A stretch of 64,000 nt of DNA, taken from assembly GCA_015680685.1 (NCBI GenBank), contig MNCI01008953.1:364733-428732 (forward strand). Direction: 5' to 3'. How positions within the stretch are numbered: position 1 is the first letter of the stretch; each line of letters starts with the position of its first letter. The position numbers and the translations under genes are program-made. Source of the stretch: Gnetum montanum (lineage: Eukaryota; Streptophyta; Gnetopsida; Gnetales; Gnetaceae). The notes beneath the pieces are model-generated. The model was not told the DNA's origin and did not search any database. It worked only from the letters and a program-made list of their open reading frames with translations. Shown here one piece after another: positions 1-10,063 of the stretch.

Positions 1-1090
1 TATTTCTATTCTAATTAGTGAGGTTGAATGCTCCATTCTTGTAGGCCTTAGTAACTAGGAAAGGCCCTTCCCAATTAGCTAAGAATTTATTTGTGATTTT
101 GTGAACAATTTTGAGGACTAGGTCCCTTTTCTTGATCAGGTGCTAATGTTGGTTATGATAGTGCTTTTGTCATTACTTTTCTTGGTACCATTCAATGCCA
201 TCAAGCATGCACATGTGCTCCTCTTCTATTGAGTTAAGTTCTATGGTTCTCAACTCATTATTTTTACCTTCATTGACGAAGTTTGAGAGGATTATCTAGA
301 GCAATGGAACCTACTATTCAAGTGGCAGTATTCCTTCAAACTCATAAATGAGGCTATAAGACATCATATCTATTGTTATTCAGTGTGTTGTATGGTTGGA
401 CCAAAGTGCATAGACTAGTTGGTCATGCCATCATTGTTTGTTGTTGCTTAGCATTTTCTTGAGAAGGTTCACAATGATCTTGTTAGTGGCCTTTACTTGG
501 CCATTTGCCTAAGGGTAGTATCGTGATGAAAAGGAATGCTTGATGCCAAAGCACTCACAAAAGGCTTTAGTTTTGGCATTGCTAAACTATCGTCCATTAT
601 TTGTTACTATGGCCATGGGTATGTCGAAATAGGTCACTATGTTATCTAACATGAATTTGCAAACCTATTGCAATGTCATCTTTCTAAGGAAAATAGCCTC
701 AACCCATTTGGTGAAATACTTAGTTGTGATTATTATGAAGCTATGCCCTACACAGGACTTAGGCATTATAGGTCTAGTGATGTCCAAGCCCCAACATTAG
801 AACAACCATGTGATTTGCATTGTATGAAATTCAATTGGTGGCATGTGCATTATGTTGCCATGTTATTGATAAATGTTTCATATTTTGACCTTTGAGACAT
901 AATTGTTCTCCATGTAAGGCCAATAATAGCCTAGTTGTATGATTTTTATTGCCATTGCCTATGTGGCCTCTACACAGTCCCTTATGGACTTGCTCAACAA
1001 TTGTTTGCACTTCACTATTGCTTATGTAGGTTAGGAGCATGCCATCGTAGGATCTATGACATAACATGTTATCACCTATGATGATGTACT
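1..1090 (-). pseudogene. Tat-like Ty3/gypsy integrase, partial and decayed
   Basis: Integrase joins retrotransposon cDNA to host DNA. On the minus strand the zinc-binding HHCC part is recognisable around 830-1067 (VEQVHKGLCRGHIG followed by spaced residues of the family). The C-terminal part lies at the window edge, where NWEGPFLVTKAY is the GPY/F-type motif of Ty3/gypsy integrases. The core between them is broken by stops and frameshifts. The gene runs off the left end, so its 3' LTR is not seen. It continues from the RNase H and RT frames at higher coordinates and belongs to one pol. The family call is secure; the exact frame path is inferred. Confidence 0.75.
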
Positions 1091-1289
1091 ATCACAAAAA
1101 TTTATGTACTACATATTTTTGTGCAGTAGTCAAATGTTGTGAAGGATCACCCTGTAGAAGGTATGCCTTGATGTCATCATACCACTCTCCTACATGGGTT
1201 GTGCTTACTGTGGCTATGGATGCAACATTGGAAATTAGGGTGATAGGCATAGTGTAATCTACCATGAGGTAGGAAATGCATGGACCATG

Positions 1290-1740
1290 TTAGGTGTGAT
1301 GATAAGGGCTAATGTTGCTAGTGCATCGACAATGGCATTTTCATTTAAGGGATATGCTAAACATTAATAGTTGTAAAGTGTTGAAGTAGATGCTTTGCCA
1401 GGTCACAGTGAGGTTGTAGATGTTGTGCCTTATAAGCATAAAAATCTATCACTTGGTTGACCACTAGTTGTGAGTCACCTTGAATCACTATGTGTTAGAT
1501 ACCTAGGTCGCATGCTGCAAGGATAACTTGGAGGAGACCTTCATACTACACCATATTGTTAGTGCATGGAAATGCAAAATGATATTTGAAGGATCGGATC
1601 TCCCTAGAGGGAAACATGATGATGGCAGTGGTGCTACCTCCTTGGGAGGTTGAAGCTTTGTTGAAATGTAAGAGTACCTCATAGTTGTTGGGCACTTGGT
1701 TAACAGTACTAACATGCTTGTTCGAGAATTCAGCATCTAT
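1290..1740 (-). pseudogene. Second RNase H region of the Tat-like pol
   Basis: Between the first RNase H and the integrase the minus strand encodes an RNase H-like stretch. It includes EGLLQVILAACDLGI and then GDSQLVVNQV, a motif typical of the extra (plant dual) RNase H of the Tat lineage. Frames change and stops occur within it. An additional RNase H between RNase H and integrase is a known lineage marker of Tat elements, which supports the assignment of this pol. Catalytic competence is excluded by the breaks. Confidence 0.65.
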
Positions 1741-1778
1741 TCGTCAACTAGTAAAACTATAAGTTGTGCCACCATAGC

Positions 1779-2250
1779 TTAGGCTTTTGTTGAGGCTTGT
1801 GCAATGTAATGTAGGTCAAACTCCATTATTATTACTTTCCACTGTGTAGTGTGACTATTTTCATAGATATTTGTCATTATGGCTTGGAGTACATTGTTTT
1901 TGCAAATGATATTAACTTGACATTTGAAGAGGTAATGCTTCCACTTCTTGAGTGAGAAGACTAGGGCAAGGTAGTGCTTTTTCACATCATTGTATTTTTC
2001 CTCATGGAATACTAATGCATGGCTTAGGTAGTAAACTAGGATCACTACATCATCATCTTACTTTTGGCAAAGCAAAGAGGCAATGGATGTGTCAGAAGTG
2101 GTGAGGTAGATGTAAAGAGGTTTATCTCCTTGTGGAGGGTGAACCATAGGTAGTTGGGCTAGCTCTTGCTTAAGGTTGTCAAATGCTTGTTGGAATTGAG
2201 ATATCCATTCAAAGTGGGCTTCTTTCTTGAGCAGATGTTGCATTGGTTGT
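1779..2250 (-). pseudogene. RNase H domain and RT-RNase H connection, Tat-like pol
   Basis: RNase H removes the RNA strand during reverse transcription. Minus-strand frames at 1779-2045 and 2058-2243 contain EAHFEWISQFQQAFDNLKQE (connection), LYIYLTTSDTSIASLL, the VYYLSHAL stretch, and KHYLALVFSLKKWKHYL followed by IMEFDLHY. All of these are ordinary landmarks of Ty3/gypsy RNase H. The two blocks are separated by a stop near 2045-2058. This piece directly follows the RT block and precedes the second RNase H. Confidence 0.85.
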
Positions 2251-3070
2251 AACTTATCGGTTAACCATGTAATAAACTTGTGTATGAACTATAGCCTACC
2301 TTGCAACCCTCATAGCTCCTTAAGGTTTTCCTGTGGCACTAAATTGGTTATGACCTTAACCTTGTTAGGGTATATGCATATACCTACTGTGAATACCAGA
2401 AAACTGAGCATTCGACCCATTCAAATGCCAAAAACATACTTCTTGGGGCTTAACCTAAGCTCATTTCTCATGCAACATTTAAGCAGTAAGTCTAGATTAT
2501 TTGTATGGTCATGGATCACTTTGGACTTAATTGCAATCTCATCGACATAGTCATTGAGAAAACTTAGCATGAAATTTCTAAAAATATATGTCATCATGTG
2601 TTGATACATTGCCCCTACATTCTTTAGTCCAAAAGGCATCATGGTATGGAAAAACATACACTAGAGGGTCATGAAGGTTGTACTGAGTTGATGCTCAAGG
2701 TTGATCCTAATTTGGTTGTAGCCTATGAACCCATACATGAAGGACAACACAACATGTCAAATTGTAGTATCAATCAACTAATTGATACTGGGCAATGGGA
2801 AGTTTTCTTTGATGGTTGCCTTATTTAGGTCTTGAAAGTTTACACAAATGTGTATACTTCTAGTTTTCTTAGGCACAAGTATGATGTTGGAGACCTAGTC
2901 TACATAGTCAACAGCCCAAATGAGACTAGCTTTGTAAAGATTCATCATCTCATCACAGACTACCAACACCACCTCAAGCCTAACCTTGCATGATTTCTAC
3001 TTATCTAGTTTAATTCAAGGATCAAGGATGACATTGTGTTGGACTAGCCAAGGATCTAGGCTTGGCATGT
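2250..3070 (-). pseudogene. Reverse transcriptase of a Tat-like element, inactivated
   Basis: RT copies element RNA to cDNA. Read on the minus strand, the order of motifs is normal: CVNFQDLNKATIKENFPLP (fingers/palm), GYNQI, MPFGLKNVGA, then the active-site box and LRLSPKKYVFGI. Two changes make it inactive on sight. The catalytic YVDD reads YVDE (about 2540-2555), and the upstream FMDG-type box reads FMYG. Stops also interrupt the frame. Identity as Ty3/gypsy RT is near certain. Lineage rests on the flanking dual RNase H and on the pre-RT segment. Confidence 0.88.
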
Positions 3071-3420
3071 CTTCATATGATCATGTAAAGGCTTTGATGT
3101 TATCATTGAGCACCCTAGTGATGTCCTAGGCATGCTGGGGCTCTAGTGAGGAACTTAGCTTTAGTGTTGTAACCTCATTGTTATCTATTGTTGTAAGGAT
3201 CTCAACAAGGGGATCCTCTGTGATGTCCCCTACCTCTAGGTTGAGAGCTTTAACTAGATGGTTAGGCCAATCTAGTGGTGCTTCAATGAATGCTATGTAT
3301 TTAGTAGAGGTTGTAGGCTCAAGGTTAAGACAATGAGGCTCAATGCATTGCTTAATTTCGCCTTAAGGCCCCATGAGGATTAGAGGTGAGAGGAGCTACT
3401 TGGGCATAGCCATGTTGTGT
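3070..3420 (-). pseudogene. Pre-RT segment of the Tat-like pol
   Basis: The minus strand just before the RT encodes APLDWPNHLVKALNLEVGDI, then TEDPLVEIL, and later FT-stop-SYEDMPSLDPWLVQHNVIL. Plant Tat elements carry the same landmark (a WSYEDMPG-like box) immediately ahead of RT. A stop replaces the expected Trp, a possible TGG to TAG change. The segment begins only about 130 bases from a tandem-repeat remnant, so in this element the repeat spacer lay between protease and RT. Confidence 0.75.
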
Positions 3421-3539
3421 TCCTACAAAATCAACTAGAAAAATGTCAAGTGGTACTTGTTTCACAAAGTCAATGTCCACAAATGGAAAAAACAATGTAG
3501 TGAAGTTTGCCTAAGTATGCATGTAAGTTGCTATGGGAG

Positions 3540-3610
3540 GTAAGCATGTTTTTGCTAGTTTTAGGCCTTGACAAGTTGTATGCGTGCTAGTTTTAGGTCT
3601 TAGTGAACTA
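3540..3610. repeat. Remnant of the gag/pol spacer tandem repeat (element 0)
   Basis: Copies of the unit GCTAGTTTTAGGCCTTG recur here. They match the larger arrays near 9.0, 18.8, 30.0 and 35.3 kb. The flanking sequence CTAGAAAAATGTCAAGTGG just left of it (about 3430) is also found next to the array near 35.15 kb. This ties the isolated pol at 1-3,420 to the same family as units B-E. Confidence 0.7.
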
Positions 3611-4478
3611 TGGATGCATCAAATGTGCCATTCTATAGAGGGATAGCCCTAATTGGGAGGTGGAGTTGACTCAGGCATTTGTAGGGTAGTGAAAATAATT
3701 ATAATTTTGGGCTAAGTGTAGTTGACTACGCTCTCACCCAACTATGCTCTCACCTAACTATGCTCTTCACTAGGCCTTCGATGTGGAGTGTGGTCTTAGG
3801 TTGGTGGATCATTAAATGACAATAAGAGGGTATATAGGCTAATTTTTACCATGGGTAGGTTGTCATTTTCTTGCTTTCAACCATGATTTCTAGAGTGTAG
3901 TCTTGCCATTACTATTACGTTGCTACTAGTTGAGAGCATAGTTAGGGAGAATGATGCACCAGAGTGGATACCTACACCCAAGATTGGAGAATGTCATTGA
4001 GGGGGAGAGAGAACTAAGCTACCTACCATAGGTGCATGTGTAGGAGAGGAGATCATCGACATCAACTAGGTACACCGAATACACTCTCCCCTCTTTTTCT
4101 CCATTTCCATTTTTTCTATTTTTGTTATCCTTAGCAAGAGTTTGAGAGCATAGTCTCTTGTGTGCCTTTCCATGGTGGTGGCCACTACCTCTATACACCA
4201 TTTTGACATAGCATGACAGTAGGAAGGGTGTAATGGCAAGGAGCGTTTGGTCTATTTTTGCTATATGTGGGATCAGGGAGGATGATGTGTTATGTTTCGC
4301 AGCATGGCCATAAAGAAAATGGTTGTAGCTGCATGGTGCAATGCGATCACAGGGGCTACACACGAGGTTTTAGGGTTGCAAGATTTGGGGATCCTACACT
4401 GCTACAACTATTGTTATGTTCTTTCTTATTCTTTGGCATGGTTGTAGGGGAGGATTTCATTATGGGGGTTTTAGGATG
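3611..4478. other. Unassigned non-coding stretch between element 0 and LTR-a
   Basis: No coding frame is convincing. Near 3,700-3,790 there are U3-like phrases (ACGCTCTCACCCAACTATGC) of the kind seen in the Tat-like LTRs, and a TATA-like GGGTATATAGGC near 3,828. A pyrimidine-rich run lies near 4,085-4,110. It may be an eroded LTR of a related element, but no terminus or primer-binding site was found. Confidence 0.35.
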
Positions 4479-5690
4479 TGTAGCAATAAAAAACTTCGAT
4501 GCCAAGGGGTCCACAGCCACGGTATAACTCTAACCCCACCCTCATTCAAAGGGTCATTGTTGGAGGGGAAAAATAGAGGCACAACACCTAGGATGATCTT
4601 GTTGATTGAACTAGGACTTACGGAGTGTTTTTATGAACAAGTGTTAAAGGGTTTAGATAACATTTTTGGTGGAACTAGGGCCAACTAAGACCAAGTGTAG
4701 TAGGGTTTACCAGTGAAAGAATGATAGTGAAAATGTGAAAATACATGAAAAATAGAAAAAATGTGAGTGCAATGCTAAATGCTAAAGAAAATGCTTGAAA
4801 ATGCAATGGAGTTTGAGAGAGGAAGAGTGGCACCACCCCAAATGGGGGGAAGTGTAGCAATTGTAAAAGAGAGGTGAGGAGGTATGAAACATACAGATGG
4901 GCATAGTAGGTAGCATAGTCACTATCTCTTGGGTGTTTGGGCTATGAAAATTGACATCTTCCATGAAATTTGAGCTTGTCAAGTTGGCTACCATGGTGTC
5001 CTAAGGTTGCAGTATGCTATGGTATGCACAGGTGTTCCAAAGTTTTGCCAAGGTGTTAAGGGTGTTTAGGTGCAAAGGTGCCAATGCTAAGGTGTCCACT
5101 ACTGAATGGGAATGCCAGCCAAGTGCTTCAAAGAGCCAACTACCAAAATGGAATTGCCAACCAACCACTAACATGTGAAATGCAGGGGTATTTATAGGGT
5201 TATGGTTGATGTGAAGTGCATATCAGGCACCATGTGACAAAGGGTAGTTGAGGTTATGTTGACCATAGCTACGCTTCCACTGGAGCAACTGGTGCTATGC
5301 TCTAATGTGCTCCAACAAACCTTGAGAGACTTCCAAACTATGACTATGTTGCTAAGATTACATGTGTTGAAGTTGAAAAGACCATAATGTACCTACAAAC
5401 AATGCAAAATAGTGTAATTTGGAGGCTACACTTTGGAACTATGATCTCCCCTCTTTCGAGTGGGATCAAGCATAGGTAAAATTTTGGGACAAATGGGGGG
5501 TGCAAAAGAAATGCAAGTTGTTGATTTTGCTTGCTGGAGAGGTGTTGAAGCTAATATGGAGGCCGATGTTGAGCTTTGGAAGCTTTTGGATGTTGCCCTA
5601 CATTATTATGCTAGCTACGCTATGGAGCATAATGCAATAGTTAGGCAAATTCTATAAAAAATGAAGTCTAAAGCTTGCTACACTATATTA
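4479..5690 (-). repeat. LTR-a, truncated Tat-like LTR (3' LTR of unit B)
   Basis: Begins with TGTAGCAAT, the plus-strand image of the LTR 3' terminus (TACA), and has the family body (compare 23,536 onward). There is no primer-binding site on its left, as expected for the outer 3' LTR. The 5' part of the LTR (about 0.5 kb) is missing: near 5,690 the sequence passes straight into the antisense gene. The minus-strand TATA box lies at 5,189-5,196. Confidence 0.8.
5189..5196 (-). promoter_or_regulatory. LTR-a TATA box
   Basis: TATTTATA on the plus strand (TATAAATA in element sense), followed by AGGGTTA. The same TATA context recurs at the equivalent place in most of the Tat-like LTRs of the window. 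Confidence 0.7.
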
Positions 5691-5699
5691 TGCCGGCGA

Positions 5700-8600
5700 G
5701 TGAGTCGTCTTATGATTTTTACACTATTCACTTGATTATGACCCATATTAAGATGGTAACCACTCATGTCTATTGCTAGGTTTACCATTGATGCAAATGG
5801 CCTCCATGATGAGGAGGGGGCATTGAACTTGACTCTCACTACCCTACAGGAATTATCATCTTTTGAGAATGTTCATGTAGCAATGATTGCGTAGATTGGG
5901 GTAGACCTAGTAAAACTCTCCCATCAATATTCTACATCTTATGAGAGGTGTCAAGCTCTCATCTAATTGGATCCTGAGTGGGTGACTAACATACTAAGCA
6001 TGGAGGAGGTCTTAGCCCCATCATCGCCATCCCACATACCATTTGTGCTACTTGAGTAGTGTATCATTCATTTTTAATGCATTTTCTACCTAGATGTTTT
6101 TATGTTTCTAACTTTACTTTCACTTGTTGCAACTATAGTTAAGTTAGGAGAAGTCATGGTGGTTGCAACAGGCCACACTGAGGCCACTCGTATTATGAAA
6201 TATGGTAAGGTTGAGAGTTCACAACATTCGTTATGCTATGAGATCCTAGTGGAGATAACCAGGAAGCTTTAGCAAGCTTGGTTAATGGACCTTTTCCTAG
6301 CCATTAGCCCAAGTATCCCAATGACTGAGATGATTGCCATCATCAACTCTTCAGTGAGAGAGCTAATCTCTTTATGATGCCAGCCCATAGTGTGTGGGTG
6401 ACCTTTGACATCAAAGATGAATTCTTTGTAGAGCTGTTTGGCATCCCCTTTGAGGACCCATTAGTTGCAAAAAAGACTAACAAAGACTTAGATCACAGAG
6501 GGGATGTTGAGGAGTGGTTGGACACTTCTAAGGTCTACAAAGGCATACAAGTCAAGGAAGTGAAGGTGCTCGTGGTCCACCACCTCTATCCAATATTTTA
6601 TGCTCACACATTTCCAAAGCTACTCTCCCAAGGAAAAATTCTTGGGGTGGAACAAGCTTGGGTGATGAGGGATGTAATAGAAGAGGGGACGCAATACAGC
6701 TGGGCCTCTTACCTTGCTAGTGGCCTTCATGTTGAAATTTTTAGGTTGCACCACAACCTTCAAGTGAGATCGCATGTGCACTTCACATTCTTCATAGCAT
6801 GGCTACAAAGGTTTGTGGAGTTTTTGGTGGTTCATGAGGAAGGGTGGTGGGTAGTGCAAGACCATAGGAAAATCTCCAAGCCATGGATCCAACACTTGTT
6901 CAACACCACGCGGTCACAAGATTCTCTGGAGGTAATCGACAAGTCATTTTATGTAATGACTAGAGGTAATGTGGGACGATCTCACTGCACATGTGATAGT
7001 GTAGGGGAGGCCCCACCAGTCAATATTGGAAATGTAGTGAGAGGGGCATGACTCATTGTTGAGGCAATGGGATCATCTAGAATAAAGATCAAAAAACCAT
7101 ACCCCATAGAGAAGCCCATACGTGAAGTGGAGGAGAGTGGCAAAAAGATTTGTTTTAAGCCTTGCAATTTATGCTTAGAAATTGCAAGTATGAATTATTA
7201 GATACTACGATAATGTGCCATGCTATACTATGCTCATAAATAAAAATTCTAACTTAACTTATGTGATGTAGGCAAGAGTATGCCTACAACGATAGCAGAG
7301 GTCATAGAGGATGATGCCCCTCCACAACCTAAGGGACAAATAGCAGATGAAGAGGAATGAGAAGTTGCATAAGTACTATGGAAACTTGAGAAAGAAGGGT
7401 TACTACAGTTTGAAGGGGGTGAGTTTGAAAATTTCTTTGATGGCATGCAAATGGACAATCCCCCTGCTCTCACATCTGAGGGCCTGTTAGGTAGGAGCTT
7501 TGAATTGCCATCTTTTTTTTTGTTTTTATTAGCCCTTACAAATTTGGCTATTGTATTATTTGATAATTACTAAGTGTGTTGTGTGGCAGCCATTGGTGTT
7601 TCCACTGAGCACCCAACATCCATGTCCACCTTCCGCATGCAACCATGGATGGAGACTCCTAATAAGTTTGCCTTTCTGCAAGGCTTGGTCGATGACATGA
7701 TGGACCGTATACAACAAATAGACCCAAGATTGATGTGTCTATATTTATCTATTTTTTTCTACTGATTTATTGCTTAGTTCATGGCTAATGTTGCTTTTCC
7801 TATTATATGGTAATAGGCTCCTAGCTTTGGTGGGACCTAAACAGGATGATCTAGGTTGACGTCATGCCTAAGTTTCCCCCCGAGGTGGAGAAACTACCCT
7901 ACCATGTGTATGATGAGGCAAACAATTGCACACTCTCATCTGCAAGAGCATTATGGGAGTGCAGGTGCATTAACAAGCACTTATGGAAATGGGTGGATGA
8001 GCTTCAGGAGAGGGGGGCAAGCCAAGATGCAAACTTGAAGGACTTGTACTCCTGTTATGACTTCTTAGTAGCATGCGAAAAACTAGATCATACCTGGCAC
8101 ATAGCTAAAATTAACTATGCTAGGTATTGATCAGCCAGTTGAAGCAAGAACGAGGCCACTCATGAGGTGATTGTGCAATGGTTGTAGATGGACCTACTAG
8201 CAAGGAAGAACCAAGACTGGAAGGATTACAACACAAAAGTGTATCAATGGGGTTCGACTCAAAAAAATCATAAGCACCACTATAAGTAGGAATGTGAGGT
8301 GTACGGTAAGAGGTACAGGGATGAGTCCATGGAGCATCAGTGTCGATACATATTTCTTGATGTAATTGGCATGACATGGGCTTATGAACTTTGCTAGCAA
8401 CGTAGTGGTGAGTGGAACCCCATAGAGACATGTCACTATATCTTTAGGAGAGGTCACTTCTGCTAGGTTTTCACTAGGGCCACCCTCATGGATAGCCATG
8501 AAAAAAGGGAAGACCCTCATAGGTATTGACCTAGGTGAGGAGGATTGGGCATGACTATTGGAGGATAAAATCCAACAACACTTGGAGGCGGGCCTCAATA

Positions 8601-8813
8601 GGATGCCCCCAGACATGGATGTAGGTCCTTCTCAAGTTAGTCTAATTATTTTTATTTATTTTATTGTAATGTTTCATGTTAATTTATTTGTTAGCTAATT
8701 TATTATTTTATTTTTATTTAATGTAGGTTTCAGGTGACAACGCAGGCCCTAGCACAGTAGCAGATGAAGAGAAAGAGGAAGAACCCTAGCCCCCACTGAA
8801 CATTACAAGTTGA
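5700..8813 (+). pseudogene. Antisense multi-exon gene of unit B, unknown function
   Basis: Opposite in strand to gag, sitting where pol is expected. The longest open piece (6,374-7,051) holds DLDHRGDVEEWLDTSKVYKG, AWVMRDVIEEGTQYSWASYL and SKPWIQHLFNTT; the same protein is visible near 16.2 and 27.3 kb. Five gaps match intron-like gaps in the other copies: about 6,053-6,138 (donor mutated), 7,188-7,271 (GT..AG), 7,491-7,589 (GT..AG), about 7,735-7,816 (donor mutated) and 8,636-8,726 (GT..AG). The exon after the fourth gap reads KWVDELQERGASQDANLKDL, probably helical or coiled coil. The last exon is acidic (DEEKEEEP) and ends in TGA at 8,811. Start not determined. I do not recognise the family; antisense ORFs are known in Tat elements, but introns make a captured host gene plausible. 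Frames carry several stops, so it is a pseudogene here. Confidence 0.65.
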
Positions 8814-9018
8814 GATGCCCAGAATGTAGCCCTGTTATTGGGCAATTTTGTGTTTTTGGTAATTTTTTGTTTTGGATGTAAAATTAAAATATATATTATA
8901 TTAATAATTTAATGAAATTATAATGATTATTTGCATATCACTTTGCTATATTTCATGTAATTTTGCTATAATTTTAATGTGCAATTTGATTGATGTAATT
9001 AGGCCCCTTGTGGATCCT

Positions 9019-9232
9019 GTCTTAGTTTAAGGCCACGGCGAAAAGGCCATTAGTAGTTTAAATTTATTTTGGGTCATAGTGTAGGAAGGAAGTAAGCTGC
9101 CAATTTTAGGCCTTAGTAGGTTGTATGATAGTTTAAGGCCTTTTCGAGCCACAATGATAGTATAAGACCTTTTCAAGCCATTGCGTAAAAGGGAAAAAGA
9201 TGCTAGTTTTAGGCCATAACGGGTCACTTTTT
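9019..9232. repeat. Tandem-repeat spacer of unit B
   Basis: Degenerate copies of a unit like TAGTTTAAGGCCNTTTNGNGCC, spaced roughly 30-60 bases, lie between the 3' end of the antisense gene and the end of the gag-protease frame. It is followed by a (TA)n tract at about 9,251-9,268. Every Tat-like unit has such an array at the same place. Confidence 0.8.
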
Positions 9233-9389
9233 AATGTTTTTTTTTTATTTTATATATATATATATATAAAGTGAAAGGGCTAAACAAAACTGTGTAAACT
9301 AAAGAAATGAAATAACTAAGTCAAGATGCAAATAACAACGTAAACATAAATGTACAAGCAAAGAACAAAAGATAACCAAAACATGCAGA

Positions 9390-10060
9390 TGAACTAAGGG
9401 GATGCCTTAGTCATGTAAGTGTTTTCTAACCTAAGGTAGGTTAGGAGGCACATAAGGCCTAGGAGGCATAACACGGTATTCACCTAGAGCTTGGTCTATT
9501 GCATAAACAATTCTATGTAGAGAGCTCCCTCAAAGAGGTTTCTTATTTCACTTGGTTGCTTAGGTGGATCAACCCGACAACATTATCTTTCATCTTAAAC
9601 TAGTGGCGTGTCTTCAGAGAACTCTACTTTCAACCCTTGTTCTACATCAATGTTGTTGATGATTAGGGGAGCTAATTATCACCATAGATCACCACCTCTC
9701 CACCCTCATAGGGCAAGTGAATCTCTTGATGAATAGGTGAAGAAATATCCTGTAACTAGGCTAGCCAAGACCTCCTAGGATCAGGTTGAATCTAGGAATT
9801 TCCTTAATAGCAATGAACTTAGCAGTAGGAGGGAATTGCTCCCTTGTCATGAAAGCTATCGTGAACATTCCCTTTACAACAACATGTGCTCCATTGAAGG
9901 ATTTCAAGCATGTTATCTTTGTCAACTTGATCTAATCAACCAAGCCAAGTTTGTTAACAATGGGGAATGGAATGACATTGGTTGCCACCCTGTCATCCAT
10001 GTGCACCCTATAAATTTTATACTAGCCTATGTGAATTGTTATAAACATGGATGAACTAGT
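9390..10060 (-). pseudogene. Aspartic protease and C-terminal tail, unit B
   Basis: Protease matures the gag-pol products. On the minus strand the active-site region reads HMDDRVATNVIPF and the distal motif reads FNLILGG (about 9,773-9,800). Together these are the two halves of a retropepsin as seen in Tat-like elements. The glycine of the D-D-G triad is Arg here. The frame then continues through a tail ending near PPRPYVPPNLP and stops at the repeat spacer. No RT follows. Confidence 0.75.
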
Positions 10061-10063
10061 AAC

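Noticed and set aside
4019-4527. Overlapping open frames of 89-114 codons on both strands
   Set aside because: No homologous frame in the other copies, no domain, low-complexity content. Chance frames in non-coding repeat DNA.
9251-9268. (TA)n tract as a possible replication origin or promoter
   Set aside because: Simple microsatellite beside the repeat spacer with no other supporting signal.
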